Of a stretch of 64,000 bases of DNA, positions 59,688 to 64,000 are shown in pieces (position 1 is the stretch's first letter; each line of letters begins with the position of its first letter). The DNA is taken from NCBI RefSeq assembly GCF_036327775.1, contig NZ_CP109598.1, positions 2,914,001 to 2,978,000 on the forward strand. Reading direction: 5' to 3'. The stretch comes from Streptomyces sp. NBC_01498 (GTDB lineage Bacteria > Actinomycetota > Actinomycetes > Streptomycetales > Streptomycetaceae). The translations under genes and the position numbers were made by a program. The notes beneath the pieces are model-generated. The model did not search any database and had not been told where the DNA came from. It worked only from the letters and a program-made list of their open reading frames with translations.

Positions 59688-59766
59688 TGAGCGCGACTGT
59701 GAGACATCGCAAGAGCTTGGGTGTTCGAGCCCAGCCGAGCCATGTGCTCATGTCCTGGAGGCGTCC

Positions 59767-61944
59767 GTGCCCACACACAAGAAACTCAGCCCGGCCGCCC
59801 CCTGGGTCGAGGTCGCCGCGACGAGGAAGGACTGGGACGCCGCCGAACCGGCGCTGCTGACCTCGATGTTCACCCAGACGCTCCTCATCAGGACCTTCGA
59901 GGAATACGTCCTGTCCCTCGCGTCCCAGGGCCTGGTGCACGGTCCCGCGCACTCCAGCATCGGCCAGGAGGGCGGCGCCGTCGGCTCGGTGCTCACACTC
60001 ACCGGCGGCGACTACGTCAACGGCTCGCACCGGGGGCACCACCAGTTCCTCGCCAAGGCGTTCGGGTACGTCGCCCCCGACGGGATCGACCCGCTGGTCC
60101 CCCTGCCCGACGCGATACGCACGGTGCTCTCCCGGGGCCTGTCGGAGATCTGCGGCCTCGCCGACGGGTTCTGTCGCGGGCGCGGTGGATCCATGCACCT
60201 CCAGTGGCGCGAGGCCGGGGCCATGGGCACCAACGCCATCGTGGGCGGCGGGGTTCCGCAGGCCGCGGGATTCGCCTGGTCGGCCCGGCACGCCGCCACG
60301 GACGCCGTCTCCGTCTCGTACTTCGGGGACGGCGCGGTCAACATCGGATCCGTCCTGGAGACCCTCAACCTCGCCGGGGCATGGCGGCTCCCGATGTGCT
60401 TCTTCATCGAGAACAACCAGTACGCCGTCTCCACCCACGTCGACGAGGTCACCGCCGAACCACGGCTGTCCGCACGCGGATCGGGCTTCAACATCCCCAG
60501 CTGGCGCGTCGACGGGATGGACCCGCTCGCGGTGTACCTCGCGACCGGCGAAGCGGTCGCACACATGAGGGCGGGAGGCGGCCCCACCGTCGTGGAGGCG
60601 GACGTCTACCGCTACTTCCACCAGAACGGCCCGTTCCCCGGCAGCGCCTTCGGCTACCGCGCCAAGGAGGAGGAGAAGCAGTGGCGGGACCGCGACCCGC
60701 TGGCACTCCTCACGTCCCATCTGGTCCGCCGGGGCATCCTCACCGAGCAGCAGGTGGCGCGGTGCACGGCGGCGGTGAAGGCCGAGATGGAGTCCGTCGC
60801 GGACGAACTCCTCGAACCGAAGCCCGGCGGCAAGCCGGGCCAGCGGCGGATCAGGCCGGGCCTGTGGCCGGACCCCGACTTCCGGGACGTGGGTATTCGC
60901 GGCGACCTCCGCGAGTTCGACGGGGCGCGCACCGCCGAACCGGCCTCCGTCCAAGGGAAGCTGACGGAACGCAAGTTCATCGACACGGTGGCCGACGTCA
61001 TGGCACGGCGCATGGCCGAGGACGAGCGGATCATCGTGCTCGGTGAGGACGTCCACCGGCTCAAAGGCGGGACGAACGGCGCCACCCGGGGCCTCGCCGA
61101 CGCGTTCCCCGGACGTGTGCTGGGCACGCCCATCAGCGAGAACGCGTTCGCCGGCCTGGCGGGCGGCATCGCGCTGGAAGGGCGCTACCGGCCGGTGGTG
61201 GAATTCATGTACGCGGACTTCATGTGGGTGGCCGCCGACCAGTTGTTCAACCAGATCGGCAAGGCCCGCCACATGTTCGGGGGCACCGCCGACGTACCCC
61301 TCGTGCTGCGCAGCAAGGTCGCCATGGGCACCGGATACGGTTCCCAGCACTCCATGGACCCGGCCGGGATCTTCGCCACCGCCCCCGGCTGGCGCGTCGC
61401 CGCGCCCTCCACGCCCTTCGACTACATCGGTCTGATGAACAGCGCGCTGCGCTGCGACGATCCCGTCGTCGTCCTGGAACACGTGGACCTCTACCCGTCC
61501 ACGGGCCAGGTCCCCGTGGACGACCTGGACTTCTGCCTGCCGGTGGGCAAGGCGGCGGTACGGCGCGAGGGCGCGGACCTCACCGTGCTGACCTACCTGG
61601 CCATGACGAACCACGTACTTGAGGCCGTGGAGAGCGGCGACACGGACGCCGAAGTGATCGACCTGCGCTGGCTGGACCGGGCGAGCATCGACTGGGACAC
61701 CATCGGCGCGAGCATCCAGAAGACCAACAACGTCCTGATCGCCGAACAGGGAGCTGTCGGCACGTCCTACGGCGGGTGGCTGGCGGACGAGATCCAGCGC
61801 CGCTTCTTCGACTGGCTGGACCAGCCCGTCCGCCGGGTCACCGGAGGCGAGGCGTCCCCGAGCATCAGCAAGGTGCTGGAGCGGGCGGCCATCGCCGGGA
61901 CCGACGAGGTCGCCGCCGAGCTCGAGAAGATCACCGCTCGCTGA
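59767..61944 (+). CDS. 2-oxoacid dehydrogenase E1, fused alpha and beta subunits
   Basis: A GTG with CTGGAGG upstream gives 725 aa. Residues 30-345 are the E1-alpha part: SHRGHHQFLAKAFG, CRGRGGSMHLQW and the TPP motif with GDG at 187-189 and NN at 216-217. Residues 397-725 are E1-beta (GKLTERKFIDTVADVMARRM, VLGEDVHRLKGG, SENAFAGLAGGIALEG). It decarboxylates a 2-oxoacid or cleaves acetoin in the complex with E2. Fused E1 chains occur in several Actinobacteria. Substrate unknown; E2 follows 32 bp downstream. Confidence 0.92.
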   Translation: MPTHKKLSPAAPWVEVAATRKDWDAAEPALLTSMFTQTLLIRTFEEYVLSLASQGLVHGPAHSSIGQEGGAVGSVLTLTGGDYVNGSHRGHHQFLAKAFGYVAPDGIDPLVPLPDAIRTVLSRGLSEICGLADGFCRGRGGSMHLQWREAGAMGTNAIVGGGVPQAAGFAWSARHAATDAVSVSYFGDGAVNIGSVLETLNLAGAWRLPMCFFIENNQYAVSTHVDEVTAEPRLSARGSGFNIPSWRVDGMDPLAVYLATGEAVAHMRAGGGPTVVEADVYRYFHQNGPFPGSAFGYRAKEEEKQWRDRDPLALLTSHLVRRGILTEQQVARCTAAVKAEMESVADELLEPKPGGKPGQRRIRPGLWPDPDFRDVGIRGDLREFDGARTAEPASVQGKLTERKFIDTVADVMARRMAEDERIIVLGEDVHRLKGGTNGATRGLADAFPGRVLGTPISENAFAGLAGGIALEGRYRPVVEFMYADFMWVAADQLFNQIGKARHMFGGTADVPLVLRSKVAMGTGYGSQHSMDPAGIFATAPGWRVAAPSTPFDYIGLMNSALRCDDPVVVLEHVDLYPSTGQVPVDDLDFCLPVGKAAVRREGADLTVLTYLAMTNHVLEAVESGDTDAEVIDLRWLDRASIDWDTIGASIQKTNNVLIAEQGAVGTSYGGWLADEIQRRFFDWLDQPVRRVTGGEASPSISKVLERAAIAGTDEVAAELEKITAR

Positions 61945-61976
61945 ACCGCCGACATCTACGCAACACGGAGGAAACC

Positions 61977-63377
61977 ATGGCTGAGCTGCTCCGCATGCCG
62001 GAGGTCGCGGCCGGTTCGACGGCGGCGGTCCTGTCCGGCTGGCCCGTGCCCGAGGGGGCGTCGTTCCGCGCGGGCGACGTACTCATGACCGTCGAGACCG
62101 ACAAGGCCGAGGTGGACGTGCCCGCCGACGCGGACGGGACCGTACTCAAGGCGCTCGTACCCACCGGCACCGAGGTCGAGGTGGGCAGCCCGATCGCGGT
62201 CATCGCCGCGCCGGGCGAGGACGTGGGCGACCTCGACAGGCTTCTCGCGGAACTGGGCGTCGTGGAGCGGCCCACGGCCGAGCCGGCCGTCCGGCGGGAG
62301 GTTCCCGCCGCCGGACCGGCCACCGGACCGGCCGCCGGTCCCACCGCCGGTCGGACAACCGACCCGGCTCCCCGACCGGCCATCCCGACCGCCGCCGCAC
62401 CGGAGATCGCCCTCCCGCCGTCCGGCGGGCGGATCTTCTCCAGTCCGTTGGCGCGGCGGCTGGCCCGCGAAGCGGGGATCGCCCTCGACACCCTCACCGG
62501 AACAGGGCCGGGGGGCCGAGTCGTCCGGGACGACGTCACCCACGCCATCGCCGCCCGGACAGCGTCACCCGCCGCCGGTCCCGTGACGGCCACGACCACG
62601 ACCACGGCGACGGAGACGGAGACGGAGACGGCTTCCGCGCCTCCTGCCGCGCCCCGTTCGGCGCCCCTTTCGGCGGCTCCCGTCCTCGTCGGCGCGGCGT
62701 ACGACGAGATCCCGCACTCCCGGATCCGGCGGGCCATCGCCACCAGACTGACGGAGAGCAAGCGCGACGCTCCGCACTTCTACGTCAAGGGACAGATCCA
62801 CGTCGGCGAACTCCTCGCCCTGCGGCAGCGGATCAACGTCGACGGCGAGACGCGGATCTCGGTCAACGACCTGCTCATCAAGGCCATCGCCAAGGCCCAC
62901 GTCCAGGTACCCGAGATGAACGTCATCTGGACGGCCGACACCGTGCGCCGTTTCCGCACCGTCGACATCTCGGTCGCCATCGCCACCGAGAGCGGGCTGG
63001 TCACCCCCGTGCTGCGGGGAGTCGAGTCGCTCTCCCTGTCGGCCGTCTCCGCCCAGGTGCGCGCCTTCAGCGAGCGGGCCCGCAGCGGCGCGCTGCGCCA
63101 GAGCGACCTCCAGGGGGGTTCGATCACCATCAGCAACCTCGGCATGTACGGGGTCGAGGAGTTCGGCGCGATCATCAATCCGCCGCAGGCCGCGATCCTG
63201 GCGGTCGGTACGACGACCCGGACGCCGGTCGTCACCGAGGAAGGCGGTCTGGCGACGGCGGACATGATGACGCTGACCCTCTCCGCCGACCACCGGCCCG
63301 TGGACGGCGCACTGGCCGCACGCTGGTTCGCCGCACTGCGGGAGGCCATCGGGAAGCCGGTCCGGCTGCTGATCTGA
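61977..63377 (+). CDS. 2-oxoacid dehydrogenase E2 (dihydrolipoyl acyltransferase)
   Basis: The ATG at 61977 has GGAGGAAA upstream and gives 466 aa. It has one lipoyl domain (ETDKAEVDVP, lipoylated K43), a Pro/Ala-rich linker, and a peripheral subunit-binding domain (SSPLARRLAREAGIALDTLT). A catalytic core follows, with LSADHRPVDGALAARWF near residue 440 holding the catalytic histidine and aspartate. A Thr/Glu linker (TTTTTATETETETA) precedes the core. It transfers the acyl group to CoA. No E3 gene is in the window. Confidence 0.93.
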   Translation: MAELLRMPEVAAGSTAAVLSGWPVPEGASFRAGDVLMTVETDKAEVDVPADADGTVLKALVPTGTEVEVGSPIAVIAAPGEDVGDLDRLLAELGVVERPTAEPAVRREVPAAGPATGPAAGPTAGRTTDPAPRPAIPTAAAPEIALPPSGGRIFSSPLARRLAREAGIALDTLTGTGPGGRVVRDDVTHAIAARTASPAAGPVTATTTTTATETETETASAPPAAPRSAPLSAAPVLVGAAYDEIPHSRIRRAIATRLTESKRDAPHFYVKGQIHVGELLALRQRINVDGETRISVNDLLIKAIAKAHVQVPEMNVIWTADTVRRFRTVDISVAIATESGLVTPVLRGVESLSLSAVSAQVRAFSERARSGALRQSDLQGGSITISNLGMYGVEEFGAIINPPQAAILAVGTTTRTPVVTEEGGLATADMMTLTLSADHRPVDGALAARWFAALREAIGKPVRLLI

Positions 63378-63748
63378 CGTACCCCTCTTCCGTGCCCGGC
63401 GTCCACGAGTGCGGTGGACGGGCGGGACGGGAGGGCGAGGACGACGCGCCCCGCACTGTCCGGCGGCGACAATGCGAGGGTCACCGGCTTCGACGGGTTC
63501 CTCGAAGCCGCCGCCGGACAGCGGGCCTTCCCACTCGGCCACGGCCTCTTCGGGATCGAAGCCGCCGAAGGAGTGAGACGCGAATGCCCGTCCCGGCCCG
63601 GCCTGGAGGGCCGGAGCCGCTGACGTGTCGTCCGGCGCCACGAGGAATCTCGCGAGGACGCTCCCCTCGGCACCATGCCCGCCTGCCCACCGCCACGATC
63701 GGCCGAGCACGTCCCGGGCGCCACAACGGGCCTGGTTGGCAAGGGAGT
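63378..63748. other. Intergenic region after E2
   Basis: Neither strand shows a gene with a ribosome site and family resemblance. On the reverse strand one frame reads SFGGFDPEEAVAEWEGPLSG and GGFEEPVEAGDPRIVAAG, which looks coding-like but has no supported start. It may be a pseudogene remnant. Confidence 0.35.
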
Positions 63749-64000
63749 TCAGCCCTTGCCGGACTTGGTCAGGGTGTCCAGGATCGCGCCGTCGGAGCCC
63801 TGGACCGTGATGGTGAAGTCGTCGGTGCTGCCGCGGGCGTCGTCCGCGTAGAAGGCGAACCAGCCGGGGCGGCCGGGCAGCGTGACGGTACGGGCGGTCG
63901 TCGTCCGGCCGCCCGCCGCGACGGTCACGCGGGCGGGCGGTTCGGGGCCCCGGTGGATGCCGGCCCACAAGGTGCCGGTGTCGTCGGTGGCGACGGTGGC
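63749..64000 (-). CDS. C-terminal fragment of an unknown beta-rich protein
   Basis: The frame is open from the right edge to the stop at 63749-63751, giving 83 residues of a larger protein. The sequence WAGIHRGPEPPARVTVAAGG, ARTVTLPGRPGWFAFYADDA and DDFTITVQGSDGAILDTLTK is rich in beta strands and looks like an extracellular or carbohydrate-binding-type fold. Its true start is beyond the window. No family was recognised. Confidence 0.55.
   Translation of the reverse strand, partial: ATVATDDTGTLWAGIHRGPEPPARVTVAAGGRTTTARTVTLPGRPGWFAFYADDARGSTDDFTITVQGSDGAILDTLTKSGKG

Noticed and set aside
59620..61614. 664-codon reverse frame inside the E1 gene
   Set aside because: It is the complementary shadow of the E1 gene, with no start signal and no recognisable domain.
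1..64000. tRNA, rRNA, insertion sequences or phage genes
   Set aside because: None was recognised: no cloverleaf-like sequence, no transposase or integrase motif, and no paired terminal repeats.

Overview
The window is about 72% GC and carries marker families of Streptomyces or a close relative: DUF397/DUF5753 (WhiJ-like) regulators, RsbW-like ATP-binding proteins, DUF3558 lipoproteins, DUF2637, class I LysRS next to ArgRS, kdpFABC, and many leaderless genes with a TAnnnT box 6-7 nt before ATG. No rRNA, tRNA, insertion sequence or phage gene was seen.

Region by region. (1) 1-8.1 kb is an accessory segment. It holds the start of an HD-domain nucleotidase, a degenerate type I-E-like CRISPR array without cas genes, a NUDIX hydrolase, an XRE/TPR regulator and an anti-sigma-like ATPase. 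A tightly coupled operon follows: hypothetical, HhH-GPD glycosylase-like, B12-binding radical SAM, dTMP-kinase-like and a second NUDIX. A second degenerate CRISPR cluster closes the segment. This is the best candidate for an undescribed nucleotide-centred system. (2) 8.2-13.2 kb: XRE-cupin regulator, methyltransferase, large membrane protein, a GTACGG-rich repeat tract and a small membrane protein. (3) 13.4-18.4 kb: kdpFABC for K+ uptake, with an extra tiny ORF before kdpF and an unusually long KdpB. (4) 18.6-20.7 kb: cbtBA cobalt transporter behind a cobalamin riboswitch, plus a degenerate histidine phosphatase. (5) 20.9-30.8 kb: two CNNM/CBS membrane proteins, PucR and AraC regulators, a TIGR03086 protein, GNAT, Mut7-C, YnfA, SDR and RtcB. 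(6) 31-39.3 kb: two DUF3558 lipoproteins, a 16-bp tandem repeat tract, a DUF2637 protein, lysS and argS. (7) 39.4-51.4 kb: a 36-aa Pro-rich peptide coupled to a PIMT-like methyltransferase (possible RiPP pair), a six-module wHTH-repeat protein, an LRR-like protein, DUF4253, a DUF2089/SHOCT-like cluster, an ECF sigma/anti-sigma pair, DM13, a zinc/coiled-coil protein, a Tat-exported CDP-diglyceride pyrophosphatase, a WhiJ-like triad and a repetitive secreted protein. (8) 51.4-63.4 kb: a catabolic locus with a CUT2-type sugar ABC transporter, two alpha/beta hydrolases (one fused to an SCP2-like domain), two VOC proteins, an FCD-type GntR regulator and fused E1 plus E2 of a 2-oxoacid dehydrogenase.

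In region 8 the ten-base palindrome ATGGATCCAT occurs exactly four times, all in the promoter regions of the three divergent units, so one regulator probably controls uptake and catabolism together. All functional calls rest on reading motifs by eye; no database search was run.
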